In this document: positions 48,070 to 57,699 of the stretch, piece after piece
Layout: every line of letters begins with the position of its first letter
Position numbering within the stretch: position 1 is the first letter of the stretch
Made by a program: the position numbers and the translations under genes
Assembly: GCA_030426665.1 (NCBI GenBank)
Contig: JAUHYD010000001.1
Location: 186,001-250,000, forward strand
Length of the DNA stretch: 64,000 bases
DNA from: Bacteroidia bacterium
GTDB taxonomy: Bacteria > Bacteroidota > Bacteroidia > Chitinophagales > Chitinophagaceae
Reading direction: 5' to 3'
Notes under the pieces: generated by a model
What the model saw: only the letters and a program-made list of their open reading frames with translations
Told to the model about the DNA's origin: nothing
Databases searched by the model: none

Positions 48070-48315
48070 ATGACAAAACACAACTCTATGAAGTTACTTA
48101 TTCCTGTTGCGGCGATTATGTTGTGCCTGTTCTCTTCTTGCGAAAAGAGAGACTACACGTGCTTCTGTAAAATGAGTAATGGCACTACTTCTGAATTACC
48201 AATGGGCAGGATTTCCAACAATCTGGCACAGAAAAAGTGTAACGACCACCAATTAGAGCTTACCGAGCAAGCTGCCGGATACGGTGTTGTGTCTCAATGC
48301 AAAACAATCTGGTAA
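48070..48315 (+). CDS. Small cysteine-rich lipoprotein
   Basis: 81 residues with a lipoprotein signal (LLIPVAAIMLCLFSSC). The mature part (about 57 residues) has four more cysteines (YTCFCKMSNG, KKCNDHQLEL, VVSQCKTIW), probably two disulfides. No family recognised. It follows the MauE-thioredoxin gene by 73 bp; a disulfide-rich lipoprotein would be a fitting client, but this is inference. ATG 48088 is an equally good start. Confidence 0.65.
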   Translation: MTKHNSMKLLIPVAAIMLCLFSSCEKRDYTCFCKMSNGTTSELPMGRISNNLAQKKCNDHQLELTEQAAGYGVVSQCKTIW

Positions 48316-48333
48316 TTTATTGTTTCAATAAAC

Positions 48334-49179
48334 TTATGGTAGCGGCTCCTGAGCAGCCAGTGTGAATGTCCTTGTAACTTCTGTACATGGTCCGTCCACC
48401 TTATTGCCATCTTTATCAGTCAAAGTCAGCGTTATTGCGTTTTCACCCATCACCATGTTGTTGATGAAGTGAGATTCCCACTTATCCATTGTAAACGTTA
48501 CCGGTGCTGCATCGCCGGGAGATTTCAAGGTAGCATTCACTTTATATCCGTCAGGCGACAAGCTACAGTTCCATACGTAGTAGTCCAGCAAAACATTCTT
48601 GGTATCGTCGCCAATATAAGTTCCCTTTGGTCGGCTGTAAAATACCATAGGTGTGGCAGGGTCATCCAATTTCTCCAATTTGCCATTTTCTCCTACCTTG
48701 AAATGATATACTAATGCTGCACCCGGGCTCTTTACAGACTGATGATAAGAGCGGGATAGAAACGCCATAAGGTAATGCTCTGTGCCATTAGCCAAAACAA
48801 CACTGTTCGTGGGGTTGTATAGTGCCTGATAAGGTTGGTTATCCAGTATAAAGTGGATGTGTTGTCCTTTTGCAGAGTTGTTGCACAACTTACTGCCATT
48901 GTCCGCAGTTTGCATCGTCAGTTCATAGTTCTTCACATCAAAGTTAAACGTAACTTTCGCAGAGTCTTCCCCTATATTTTCGGCTGAAGCGGAAGCAACA
49001 GTAAGGCTTGCTCCGTCATACTCCGGCGACGGACTTACATCGGAAAGTTCCGGTGCGGGTTGCGCTTCCTCGGTAGCGGCAGCTTCCCCATCACTATTTT
49101 CAGTATTATCTGCATTACCACAAGACATCATAAAGAATGCGCTGCAAGCTGCGATCATTGCTAAAGAATAAGTTTTCAT
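48334..49179 (-). CDS. Lipoprotein with Ig-like/beta domains
   Basis: 281 residues from ATG 49179, which gives a lipoprotein signal (AMIAACSAFFMMSCGN). An acidic low-complexity linker follows (DNTENSDGEAAATEEAQ), then a beta-rich region with HIHFILDNQPYQALYNP, the style of the CHRD/DUF-type 'phosphopeptide-binding' lipoproteins of Bacteroidota. No enzyme motif. The frame extends upstream to 49221, but that start would destroy the signal. It is convergent with the small lipoprotein (18-bp gap). Confidence 0.75.
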   Translation of the reverse strand: MKTYSLAMIAACSAFFMMSCGNADNTENSDGEAAATEEAQPAPELSDVSPSPEYDGASLTVASASAENIGEDSAKVTFNFDVKNYELTMQTADNGSKLCNNSAKGQHIHFILDNQPYQALYNPTNSVVLANGTEHYLMAFLSRSYHQSVKSPGAALVYHFKVGENGKLEKLDDPATPMVFYSRPKGTYIGDDTKNVLLDYYVWNCSLSPDGYKVNATLKSPGDAAPVTFTMDKWESHFINNMVMGENAITLTLTDKDGNKVDGPCTEVTRTFTLAAQEPLP

Positions 49180-49197
49180 AATACTATAGTTTAGCAA

Positions 49198-49205
49198 CAA
49201 AGGTA
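49198..49205 (-). promoter_or_regulatory. -7 element of the 48334-49179 lipoprotein gene
   Basis: On the minus strand this is TACCTTTG, an exact match, 18 bp before the ATG at 49179. It lies inside the longer frame, supporting the shorter start. Confidence 0.5.
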
Positions 49206-49278
49206 CCATTAATATAGGCAAACGAAAAAAGTGTGCGTGAGTTCGGCAATCATTTTAACGTCTTTCGCCTAATCCTCC

Positions 49279-49286
49279 TAAATTTG
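49279..49286 (+). promoter_or_regulatory. -7 element before uvrA
   Basis: TAAATTTG, an exact match, ends 13 bp before ATG 49300. No LexA-like box recognised between it and the start. Confidence 0.5.
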
Positions 49287-49299
49287 TTTGTTATACATC

Positions 49300-52170
49300 A
49301 TGGCAGAGAAGAAAACAAAAAGTGCGAGAGTCGGCAAGCGTAATGCAACTAATGTGCAGCAAACAAAAAAGACACCGGTCGCTGCAACTATCAATGACAC
49401 AAAAAGAAAAGAAGATGACGCTATATTCATAAAGGGTGCACGTATGCACAACCTAAAAAATGTGGATGTGAGTATTCCCCGCAACAAACTTGTGGTGGTA
49501 ACGGGAGTAAGTGGCAGCGGCAAATCATCGCTCACAATGGATACCTTGTTTGCCGAAGGGCAGCGGAGGTATGCAGAGAGCCTGAGCGCCTATGCCCGCC
49601 AGTTTCTGATGCGCATGGACAAGCCTGATGTGGATTATATACGTGGTATTTGTCCGGCCATAGCTATTGAGCAGAAAGTGACTACCCGCACGCCGCGCAG
49701 TACTGTTGGTAGCATGACAGAGATATATGACTATCTCCGTCTGCTGTTTGCGCGCATTGGCAAGACGTACTCCCCTGTAAGCGGCAGCCTTGTAAAAAAA
49801 GACACGGTAACAGATGTTGTGCAATTTGTTCAGGAGCTACCTCCGGGTGCAAAGGTTCAATTTATTGTTCCTTTAGTATTGAGATATAAACGCACTCTGG
49901 AAGAAGAACTGAATATACTGCTACAGAAAGGGTTCAGCAGAGTGTATGCTCCGCATTATGACAATAAGCCGATACGGATAGAAGATATTTTGTCGGGAGA
50001 TGTCAACATTGGGAATGCAAAAGCTAACCTGCTGATAGACCGCATTGTGGTAAAAGAGGCATTTGATGAAGACGACCTGCACCGACTGGCAGACAGCATA
50101 CAGACGGCGTTTTATGAAAGTGAAGGAGAATGCCATGTGGAAGTAGATGGTGGAAAAATACACACTTTCAATAATCGGTTTGAGGCAGACGGAATACAAT
50201 TTGACGAACCTTCTCCCAATTTATTTTCCTTTAACAATCCTTACGGTGCGTGCCCGGAGTGTGAAGGCTTCGGGCAGGTATTGGGTATAGATAAAGATCT
50301 TGTTATCCCCGACCAGTCGCTAAGTGTATACGAAGGTGCTGTTGCCTGCTGGAGAGGCGAGAAAATGGGTCAGTGGATGCATGAGTTTATCAGGGCTGCA
50401 GGTGACTCTTTCCCGATACACAAGCCTATTGCAGACCTCTCCAAAAAGGAACTTACACTACTCTGGGAAGGCACAGCAAAAGTTGCCGGCATCAATGACT
50501 TCTTTGCGATGGTAGAGCAAAACCTTTATAAGGTGCAATACCGGGTCATGCAGGCAAGGTACAGAGGCCGCACCACCTGCCCTGAGTGCAATGGTAGTCG
50601 ACTGAGGAAAGAAGCCCTTTATGTACGCGTGAACAATGCGACAATTGCGGACTTAATGTTTATGCCTTCAGACAAACTAAATGTATGGTTTCAGGAACTG
50701 TCACTAAGTGAACATGATACCGAAGTTGCCAAGCGTATATTGCTTGAAGTAAACCAACGCATGAAAACATTGCTGGATGTAGGTCTTGGCTATCTGACAC
50801 TGAGCAGACTTGCAAATACATTGTCCGGCGGAGAAAGTCAACGGATACAGCTCACAAAATTTCTGGGCAGCAACCTGACAGATTCCCTATACATATTGGA
50901 TGAGCCCAGCATAGGGCTACATAGCAGAGATACCGAACGGCTTATCAACGTACTCAAGACTCTTCGAGACCTCGGCAATACTGTTGTTGTGGTGGAGCAT
51001 GACGATATGATGATGCGCGAAGCTGACTACATAATAGACATGGGACCACTGGCGAGCCACCTGGGCGGAGAAGTTGTTGCAGCAGGCCCGTACAGTGAAA
51101 TAGTAAAAAATAAGGGAAGCCTGACCGGGCGATATCTAAGCGGGGAATTGTCTATAGATGTTCCGGACATTAAGCGAAAGCCCATTGGGGAAATAACAAT
51201 AGAAAACTGTCGACAAAATAACCTGAAAGACATATCGGTATCGTTTCCGCTCAATGTGCTCTGCGTTGTAACAGGGGTGAGTGGAAGTGGCAAAACTACT
51301 CTGGTAAAACAAACCTTGTACCCGGCCTTGATGAAGCACTTTGGCGAGAGCGCTGACAGACCCGGACTTTTCAGAAAGCTATCAGGAGACTTGGATAATA
51401 TTGCACAGGTAGAGCTGGTAGACCAGAACCCAATCGGGAAATCCTCGAGAAGCAATCCGGTTACCTACATCAAAGCCTACGATGAAATACGCAAACTATA
51501 CGCCAGACAGGCAATATCTAAAGCCAGAGGATTTGCAGAAAAACACTTCTCGTTTAATACAGACGGTGGTAGGTGTGATACATGTAAGGGCGAAGGAGAG
51601 GTGATTGTGGAAATGCAATTTCTGGCTGACGTACACCTGCAGTGTGAATCTTGCAAGGGCAAGCGCTTTAAGCCGGAAGTGCTGGAGGTAACCTACCGCA
51701 CAAAAAGCATTTATGACGTACTTGACATGAGCGTGGATCAGGCAATCGAGTTCTTCGCAGACGAAAAGAAACTTGCAACTGCACTACAGCCGCTTAGCGA
51801 CGTAGGATTAGGGTATGTCAAGCTCGGACAAAGCAGCAACACTTTGAGCGGGGGTGAGGCACAAAGGGTAAAGCTGGCCTCGTTTCTCGGACGTGGCAGG
51901 GCAAGTAAAAAAGTATTGTTCATTTTTGATGAACCGACCACCGGGTTGCACATCCACGACATACGGAAACTGCTCCAATCATTTAATGCACTAATAGAAC
52001 AAGGACACTCAATCATAGTTATAGAGCATAATACCGAAGTAATAAAATGTGCGGATTGGGTCATAGACCTGGGTCCGGAGGGGGGAGCTGAGGGAGGCTA
52101 TCTTCTGTACGAAGGCTTGCCGGCGGCTCTAAAGAATGTTGCGAAAAGTTATACCGGTCAATACTTATAA
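49300..52170 (+). CDS. uvrA: Excinuclease ABC subunit A
   Basis: UvrA dimer scans DNA for bulky lesions and loads UvrB in nucleotide-excision repair. Both ABC halves are complete: Walker A GVSGSGKSSL and GVSGSGKTTL, signatures NTLSGGESQRIQL and NTLSGGEAQRVKL, Walker B LYILDEPS and LFIFDEPTTGLH. Zinc fingers are visible: CPEC...CPEC in the first half and CDTC...CESC in the second. 956 residues from ATG 49300; a TTG four codons upstream is unlikely. The N-terminus has a roughly 40-residue basic, disordered extension (KKTKSARVGKRNATNVQQ) before the core. uvrB is not here. Confidence 0.97.
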   Translation: MAEKKTKSARVGKRNATNVQQTKKTPVAATINDTKRKEDDAIFIKGARMHNLKNVDVSIPRNKLVVVTGVSGSGKSSLTMDTLFAEGQRRYAESLSAYARQFLMRMDKPDVDYIRGICPAIAIEQKVTTRTPRSTVGSMTEIYDYLRLLFARIGKTYSPVSGSLVKKDTVTDVVQFVQELPPGAKVQFIVPLVLRYKRTLEEELNILLQKGFSRVYAPHYDNKPIRIEDILSGDVNIGNAKANLLIDRIVVKEAFDEDDLHRLADSIQTAFYESEGECHVEVDGGKIHTFNNRFEADGIQFDEPSPNLFSFNNPYGACPECEGFGQVLGIDKDLVIPDQSLSVYEGAVACWRGEKMGQWMHEFIRAAGDSFPIHKPIADLSKKELTLLWEGTAKVAGINDFFAMVEQNLYKVQYRVMQARYRGRTTCPECNGSRLRKEALYVRVNNATIADLMFMPSDKLNVWFQELSLSEHDTEVAKRILLEVNQRMKTLLDVGLGYLTLSRLANTLSGGESQRIQLTKFLGSNLTDSLYILDEPSIGLHSRDTERLINVLKTLRDLGNTVVVVEHDDMMMREADYIIDMGPLASHLGGEVVAAGPYSEIVKNKGSLTGRYLSGELSIDVPDIKRKPIGEITIENCRQNNLKDISVSFPLNVLCVVTGVSGSGKTTLVKQTLYPALMKHFGESADRPGLFRKLSGDLDNIAQVELVDQNPIGKSSRSNPVTYIKAYDEIRKLYARQAISKARGFAEKHFSFNTDGGRCDTCKGEGEVIVEMQFLADVHLQCESCKGKRFKPEVLEVTYRTKSIYDVLDMSVDQAIEFFADEKKLATALQPLSDVGLGYVKLGQSSNTLSGGEAQRVKLASFLGRGRASKKVLFIFDEPTTGLHIHDIRKLLQSFNALIEQGHSIIVIEHNTEVIKCADWVIDLGPEGGAEGGYLLYEGLPAALKNVAKSYTGQYL

Positions 52171-52188
52171 ATAACCGTTAGCGCTAAT

Positions 52189-52923
52189 CTACCTGAACCA
52201 TACGTAACCAGTCTGTGTCTGAGCTTTGATAAACAAATACTGCTCACTATTAAAAGTGTAAATTCTACTGTTATATACGCCAATTGTCATCCGTATACTT
52301 TTTCCGGACAATGATTGAGCAATATCCGTTGGAATTTCGATTCTGTCTGGTATAGAAGCAGAGCAATGGTATTGCAAATAGTTAACACTATCACCATTTC
52401 CGGGAGCATAAATGGTGAGCATCACAGTATCTGCAAGGTTCAGAATAGAGTGGTCAAAATAAAATATCGTATTTATACCCGGTGTAAGGGTGTCAGGCAA
52501 TATATATTTACACGAAGGAAATGTATCAATATTACTGTAAGTGAAGTTATGGCCGGGATTGCCCTGAATAATCCATGACACATTGAAGAAATTAAGCGAC
52601 GTATCCAACGACAAACTCTTCAGGTCTGAATGAAACCCACCGGCATCCTTTGTAAGCGACAGACCATTAGCAGACACCCGTGCTGTATCAGCTGCCACTA
52701 TCTGCGCAAAGTAGGACGCTTTCAGGGGATAAGATTGGTCAAGAGAATCTGTGACAATGTTCGCCACAAAAACTCCATCAACTGACGATGCGTCGTACGG
52801 CACCCCTTGATCGTCTGAGTAACTTGTACTACAGCAAGGTTCAGTTTTAGTTGTCGGCTGTTTACCACAACCGACAAACAACAAACATGAAACAACGCCC
52901 GCTAAAATGAAAATTTTACTCAC
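52189..52923 (-). CDS. Unknown lipoprotein
   Basis: 244 residues starting with GTG; lipoprotein signal ILAGVVSCLLFVGC (acylated Cys19). The mature part begins with a short cysteine-containing stretch (TEPCCSTSYSDDQG), then beta-rich sequence with Cys pairs (SCKYILPD, LQYHCSASI). No family recognised. It is convergent with uvrA (18-bp gap) and probably an outer-membrane lipoprotein. Confidence 0.6.
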   Translation of the reverse strand: MSKIFILAGVVSCLLFVGCGKQPTTKTEPCCSTSYSDDQGVPYDASSVDGVFVANIVTDSLDQSYPLKASYFAQIVAADTARVSANGLSLTKDAGGFHSDLKSLSLDTSLNFFNVSWIIQGNPGHNFTYSNIDTFPSCKYILPDTLTPGINTIFYFDHSILNLADTVMLTIYAPGNGDSVNYLQYHCSASIPDRIEIPTDIAQSLSGKSIRMTIGVYNSRIYTFNSEQYLFIKAQTQTGYVWFR

Positions 52924-53036
52924 TTGCTAATAAGATTTAGTACCCTAAAGATATGAAAGTATCTATTTCGGCAGGCAGCATGTGTAGCACATAATATGAT
53001 TCGCATACTCTTTAATGATTCTTTTCAGGCGTTTTT

Positions 53037-53044
53037 TACATTTG
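53037..53044 (+). promoter_or_regulatory. -7 element directly before the GNAT gene
   Basis: TACATTTG, an exact match, ends 7 bp before the ATG, implying a leaderless message. Confidence 0.5.
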
Positions 53045-53051
53045 CACTATT

Positions 53052-53609
53052 ATGTTGACCTTCGACTTCTCTACTTTTCCGGTTCTCACCACCGAACGCC
53101 TTATTCTTCGACAAACAACGTTAGCCGACGCGGAAGAGGTGCTTTTTATGCGGAGTGACCCCAGGGTTTTGCAATATTTAGACACAGCCCCCTGTGCATC
53201 GCTTGATGAAGCTGCTTTGTTTATCCAAAAACTGACTGACAACGTAAATAACAACGATTCAATTCCCTGGGCTGTGACACTTAAAGGCGAAGACACCTTG
53301 ATAGGCTCTGCAGCCATCTGGCGGATTGACAAAACACACCACCGCGGAGAAATAGGCTATACTTTGCACCCCGACCATCAAGGCAAAGGATTGATGCATG
53401 AAGCACTGAGTGCAATTATCGATTACGGATTCAGGGAAATGAAGCTGCACTCGCTGGAAGCAAACATAAACCCGGCCAACGATGCATCGAGAAAAGTCCT
53501 GGAACGTTTGAATTTTGTTCAGGAAGCATATTTTCGGGAAAACTACTATTTCAACGGCAATTTTACCGATTCAGCAATTTATTCCCTTATAACTCCGGTA
53601 AAAGACTGA
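53052..53609 (+). CDS. GNAT-family N-acetyltransferase (RimJ/RimL type)
   Basis: 185 residues. Starts TERLILRQTTLADAEEVLFM, the typical RimJ/RimL opening, with the acetyl-CoA loop HPDHQGKGLMHEAL and NPANDASRKVLERLNFVQE at the end. RimJ-like enzymes acetylate protein N-termini, and others modify small molecules; the substrate here is unknown. It is a monocistron 95 bp before the large propeller gene. Confidence 0.9.
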   Translation: MLTFDFSTFPVLTTERLILRQTTLADAEEVLFMRSDPRVLQYLDTAPCASLDEAALFIQKLTDNVNNNDSIPWAVTLKGEDTLIGSAAIWRIDKTHHRGEIGYTLHPDHQGKGLMHEALSAIIDYGFREMKLHSLEANINPANDASRKVLERLNFVQEAYFRENYYFNGNFTDSAIYSLITPVKD

Positions 53610-53703
53610 TTTCATAGGAGATTACAGGCGCTTTTGCCTATTCCAAATGCCAAATATATTTCCTATTTTGCAGTCTATATATTTTAACTAAAAATACTTC
53701 TAT

Positions 53704-56700
53704 ATGTATTTGAATGGTACAAGATGCGTCGCCATTGCTTTGGGTTGCCTGTTATCGCTATCGACAATTGCAAAAAACACCACTCCTGAGGTAGGGCAAG
53801 GGGTCCAGAAACCACTATGCTTCATCGAAAACAAGGGTCAGTTGGTGGCGAAGGATGCAACAGAGTACGGCGACATTCAATTTAGATTGTCAACTGCCGG
53901 GATGAACCTTTTTGTTGGGAATGGCGCACTGCACTACCAGTTCAGACAAGTAGACAACTCTGACGAAAATCAGGCAATAATTCATTCATATCAGATGGAT
54001 GTAAGCCTGGTAGGGGCAAATCCGAATAGCAAAATAACAAAATCGGGTATGCTCGATTATTTCGAAACATACTATACCACCGGTGTTGAAAACGGCATTA
54101 CTGCCCACGCATACAATAAAATTACTTATCATGATGTATACCCCGGCATCGACTGGGTCCTGTACCTGAATCAAAGTAATATAGAGTACGATTTTGTGGT
54201 GCGTCCGGGTGCTGATGTAAGCCTGATAAAATTGCATTACGGTGGTGCAACCGATCTTAGCATTGGTGCAGATGGGGGTATTGTTGCTAAAACACCAATG
54301 GGAACGATACGGGAAAAAAGCCCTTATGCTTACGAAAATAAGACGGGAAAGGCTGTTGCCGCCAACTTTAAAATTGAGAATAATAATGTGAGCTTCGAAA
54401 CCGGAGCACATAACGGCACGCTAACTATTGACCCGTTTGTTATGTGGAGTACTTACTTCGGTGGTGCTAACGAAGATGTCGCCACTGCAGTTACTGTAAG
54501 TCCGGGGGGGAACATTTACATAGGCGGCTATACATCAAGTAATTCTGTAGGTTTAGCTCCCGGAAATGACCCAACCTTTAATGGACTGTATGATGCTTTT
54601 ATTTCAAAATATAACTCTGCGGGAACGCTGCAATGGACAACGTATGTAGGGGGAACAGGAAATGACAGAGGTACATGTCTGGCTATTGACGCTTCCGGTA
54701 CGAACATCTATTTGGGTGGCTTTACTAATTCCGGAGGGCTGGCAACATTTGGGGCATACCATATGGCCAACAGTGGCATGTATGACGGCTTTTTGTACAA
54801 AATCCGCTTCAATGGACCTAGAGTCTGGTGTACGTATTACGGCGGTGCCGGCAACGACTATGTATATGGTGTTGCTCATGACGGCGCACCTGAAGGCGTA
54901 TACATTACCGGCCGTACGGAAAGTGCCGCACTAATCGCTTCGGCCGGCGCATACCAAACTGCCTTAAGTGGTTCTGCTGATGCATTTGTGGCGAAGTTTG
55001 ACGCGACCAGCGCCCGTGGGGACAATATCTACTCTACATATTACGGCGGAACAGGTGTAGATGAAGGTGCCGCAATTACGGTAGACGGCACCGGTAAAGC
55101 TGTTATTACCGGTCAAACCAATAGCACTATCAGTATAGCAAGCGCAGGGGCGCACCAAGGCGTATTAAGCGGGCCGAACGATGCATTCGTAGCCATGCTA
55201 AACGCCACCGGTGACGGCAGGGTATGGGGAACCTATTACGGAGGAACAAGTGCCGACCAAGGCAAGGGAATCTCTTGTAATACTACGACCGGCGATGTAG
55301 CTGTGATCGGCTATACATCGAGCAGCACGGGCATAGCAACGCCTAAGGCGCACCAAACGACATATGGCGGAGGGGTGCAGGATGCTTTTGTATCTTATTT
55401 TTCTAACTCCGGCAACCTTAAATGGGGTAGCTATTACGGAGGAACTAATCTGGACTACGGTGAAGGTGTCTGCTTTGACGCAGACGGCCACATTGTCATC
55501 GCTGGTGGAACCTTCAGCAATACAGGCATCGCAAGCCCAATGGGTATTCAACCAACGATAGCCGGGAATTACGACGCATTTACGGCTAAATTCACAGTAC
55601 TCGGTCAACGCATCTGGGGTACTTACTTTGGTGATGCGTTTTATGACTATGCATTTGGCGTTGTATGTGATAATAGTAACAACGGCGAAATCATCATGGC
55701 CGGGCATACAACCAGCACTGCAGGTATTGCTACTGCCGGTGCGGCTAGTACATCATATGGAGGCGGTACTTATGATGCATTTTTGACGAAGTTTCGTCGG
55801 GACACAATCGCATTAATAAACCAACCTTATACGGACACGTTGGTATGTGCCGGCGGTACACTTACGCTAGACTATGGAGTGAATTATAACTTCCAACCGG
55901 GGAACACATTCACGGCTCAGCTTTCAGATGCAACCGGAAGTTTTGCCTCTCCTACTGACATAGGTACATTGCTTTCTTCTGGCTTCGGCACAATAATTTG
56001 CAATATACCGTCCGGCGTAACACCTGGTACAGGTTACCGCATCAGAATTACGGGAAGCGCACCTGCTTACATTTCACCTGACCAATACATGGATATTACT
56101 ATTGTCAGTGCACTTCCACTTACTACGGTAACGGCAAATACACCAATTTGTGTGGGCAACACACTCTCCCTGACGTGCAATGGTACGTGGTCTATTTCCT
56201 CCTACATCTGGGCAGGTCCGGCCAGCTATTCATCGGCACTACAAAACCCGAGCATACCCGGCGTTTCGCTTGCAAACGGGGGCACATATTCCGTGACTAC
56301 AACCCACAACGGTTGCCCTGATAATGTGTCTACAATTAACGTAGTGGTGAATGATGCAATTCCCCCTTCTCCTACGGCATTCTCCAGTACCTTAAATTGC
56401 GCGGGTGGCACACTATACCTTTATGCAGACACAGGTGTTTCTGCAACAGGTAACTACGAATGGACAGGACCAGCGGGTTTCTCATCAACAATGCGGAATC
56501 CTACATTGTCGCCTATTTCATCGGCTAATTCCGGTGACTATTACGTTGTAGATACGGTTGGCGGTTGTCCTTCTGTACCTACTTTGGTTTCTGTTAGTGT
56601 TACACCAAACACACCAGTTTCTATCACAATAAACGTAAGCCCGAACGACACCGTTTGCGGAGGCGCATTAGTTAGCTTTACCTCTGTTCCGGTTAATGGT

Positions 56701-57441
56701 GGCGTATCGCCCACTTATCAATGGATGAATAGCGGAGTACCGGTAGTAGGAGCCATCACCGGCGCATGGTCTACTAGCAGCCTAACAGATGGCGCGGAAA
56801 TCACCTGTGTAATGACAAGTACGGCAGTATGCCCATCACCATTGAATGCGGTGAGTAACCCTATCAAGATGCATGTTATTACCAACGAACCCGTTGTGAC
56901 TATTTTTGCAAATCCGGGAACGTCCGTTGCTCCGGGAGATAGTGTGGTATTCACATCGGCTGTCTATAATGCAGGTGTTGGCCCCACGTACCAATGGAAT
57001 AGAAATGGTCTTGCTATATTTGGCGCTACTAACAGCAGCTATACCCATTATAACGTAACACAGTTCGATACTATTACACTGGTTGTAACTTCTACTATGG
57101 CTTGTGCAACACCAAGCATTGCAACCAGTAATGCGCTGGTAGCACATCCGAATACTGCGGTAACAGACGTTTCTTCTTTACTAAACAACATAACACTATT
57201 CCCTAACCCTAACCCCGGCAACTTTACAATCACCGGCGATTTGGCAGGAATGACTGCAAACAAAGTAACGATATCAGTGATTAACCCATTGGGACAAGTC
57301 GTTTACTCAAGCGATGCTTCGCTGTTTAACAACAAGCTGAATAAAGAAATCAGACTTGACAACCTTGCATCCGGCATTTACCTGCTTAAGGTTTCTGCAG
57401 ATGATGTTAGCAAAGTAATTCGTTTCTCGGTACAGCGTTAA
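53704..57441 (+). CDS. Secreted SBBP beta-propeller protein, T9SS type A
   Basis: 1245 residues. After a signal peptide (about 1-23) comes a domain with FIENKGQ and VYPGIDWVLY...SNIEYDFVVRPGAD, the start of a widespread Bacteroidota surface-protein family. Seven SBBP-type blades follow (WSTYFGG, WTTYVGG, WCTYYGG, YSTYYGG, WGTYYGG, WGSYYGG, WGTYFGD), likely one propeller. Then come several Ig/PKD-like modules, including one like those in the metalloprotease (PVNGGVSPTYQWMNSG), and a type A sorting domain (LFPNPNPGNFTI ... PLGQVVYSS ... GIYLLKV). Predicted on the cell surface; function not known. Confidence 0.9.
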   Translation: MYLNGTRCVAIALGCLLSLSTIAKNTTPEVGQGVQKPLCFIENKGQLVAKDATEYGDIQFRLSTAGMNLFVGNGALHYQFRQVDNSDENQAIIHSYQMDVSLVGANPNSKITKSGMLDYFETYYTTGVENGITAHAYNKITYHDVYPGIDWVLYLNQSNIEYDFVVRPGADVSLIKLHYGGATDLSIGADGGIVAKTPMGTIREKSPYAYENKTGKAVAANFKIENNNVSFETGAHNGTLTIDPFVMWSTYFGGANEDVATAVTVSPGGNIYIGGYTSSNSVGLAPGNDPTFNGLYDAFISKYNSAGTLQWTTYVGGTGNDRGTCLAIDASGTNIYLGGFTNSGGLATFGAYHMANSGMYDGFLYKIRFNGPRVWCTYYGGAGNDYVYGVAHDGAPEGVYITGRTESAALIASAGAYQTALSGSADAFVAKFDATSARGDNIYSTYYGGTGVDEGAAITVDGTGKAVITGQTNSTISIASAGAHQGVLSGPNDAFVAMLNATGDGRVWGTYYGGTSADQGKGISCNTTTGDVAVIGYTSSSTGIATPKAHQTTYGGGVQDAFVSYFSNSGNLKWGSYYGGTNLDYGEGVCFDADGHIVIAGGTFSNTGIASPMGIQPTIAGNYDAFTAKFTVLGQRIWGTYFGDAFYDYAFGVVCDNSNNGEIIMAGHTTSTAGIATAGAASTSYGGGTYDAFLTKFRRDTIALINQPYTDTLVCAGGTLTLDYGVNYNFQPGNTFTAQLSDATGSFASPTDIGTLLSSGFGTIICNIPSGVTPGTGYRIRITGSAPAYISPDQYMDITIVSALPLTTVTANTPICVGNTLSLTCNGTWSISSYIWAGPASYSSALQNPSIPGVSLANGGTYSVTTTHNGCPDNVSTINVVVNDAIPPSPTAFSSTLNCAGGTLYLYADTGVSATGNYEWTGPAGFSSTMRNPTLSPISSANSGDYYVVDTVGGCPSVPTLVSVSVTPNTPVSITINVSPNDTVCGGALVSFTSVPVNGGVSPTYQWMNSGVPVVGAITGAWSTSSLTDGAEITCVMTSTAVCPSPLNAVSNPIKMHVITNEPVVTIFANPGTSVAPGDSVVFTSAVYNAGVGPTYQWNRNGLAIFGATNSSYTHYNVTQFDTITLVVTSTMACATPSIATSNALVAHPNTAVTDVSSLLNNITLFPNPNPGNFTITGDLAGMTANKVTISVINPLGQVVYSSDASLFNNKLNKEIRLDNLASGIYLLKVSADDVSKVIRFSVQR

Positions 57442-57462
57442 ACGGTTGATTCTTAAATACGT

Positions 57463-57502
57463 TAAAGCCCCTGCACATTGTTTTTGTGCAGGGGCTTTTT
57501 TA
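57463..57502 (+). terminator. Terminator after the propeller gene
   Basis: A GC-rich stem AAAGCCCCTGCACA / TGTGCAGGGGCTTT with a 7-nt loop and a T run. It begins 22 bp after the stop. Confidence 0.92.
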
Positions 57503-57644
57503 TGCCCGCTAAGTCATTGTTACTACGACCATAAATTTAATTGTGGATTTATTAAAAAGCCATCCGATAAGTAACTCGGGTTTAATTCCTTGATGAGTCA
57601 TCGCTCACTAATAGCTAAACAGAGGTTGGAATCAAGTGTTCGCA

Positions 57645-57673
57645 CAAAAAAGGCTACCAAGTAGGTAGCCTTT
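57645..57673 (-). terminator. Terminator after the glutamate dehydrogenase gene
   Basis: A 10-bp stem AAAGGCTACC / GGTAGCCTTT with loop AAGTA. On the minus strand it ends in TTTTTTGTG, 27 bp past the stop. Confidence 0.9.
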
Positions 57674-57699
57674 GAAAATATTATCTGTTTACGATTTAT

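Noticed and set aside
48316-48332. AT-only hairpin TTTATTG / CAATAAA between convergent genes
   Set aside because: Too weak and without GC pairs; probably chance in AT-rich DNA.
53704-57441. Seven-G run at 54504-54510 as a second phase-variation tract
   Set aside because: Seven bases is common by chance in glycine-rich genes and much less slippage-prone than the 12-base tract.
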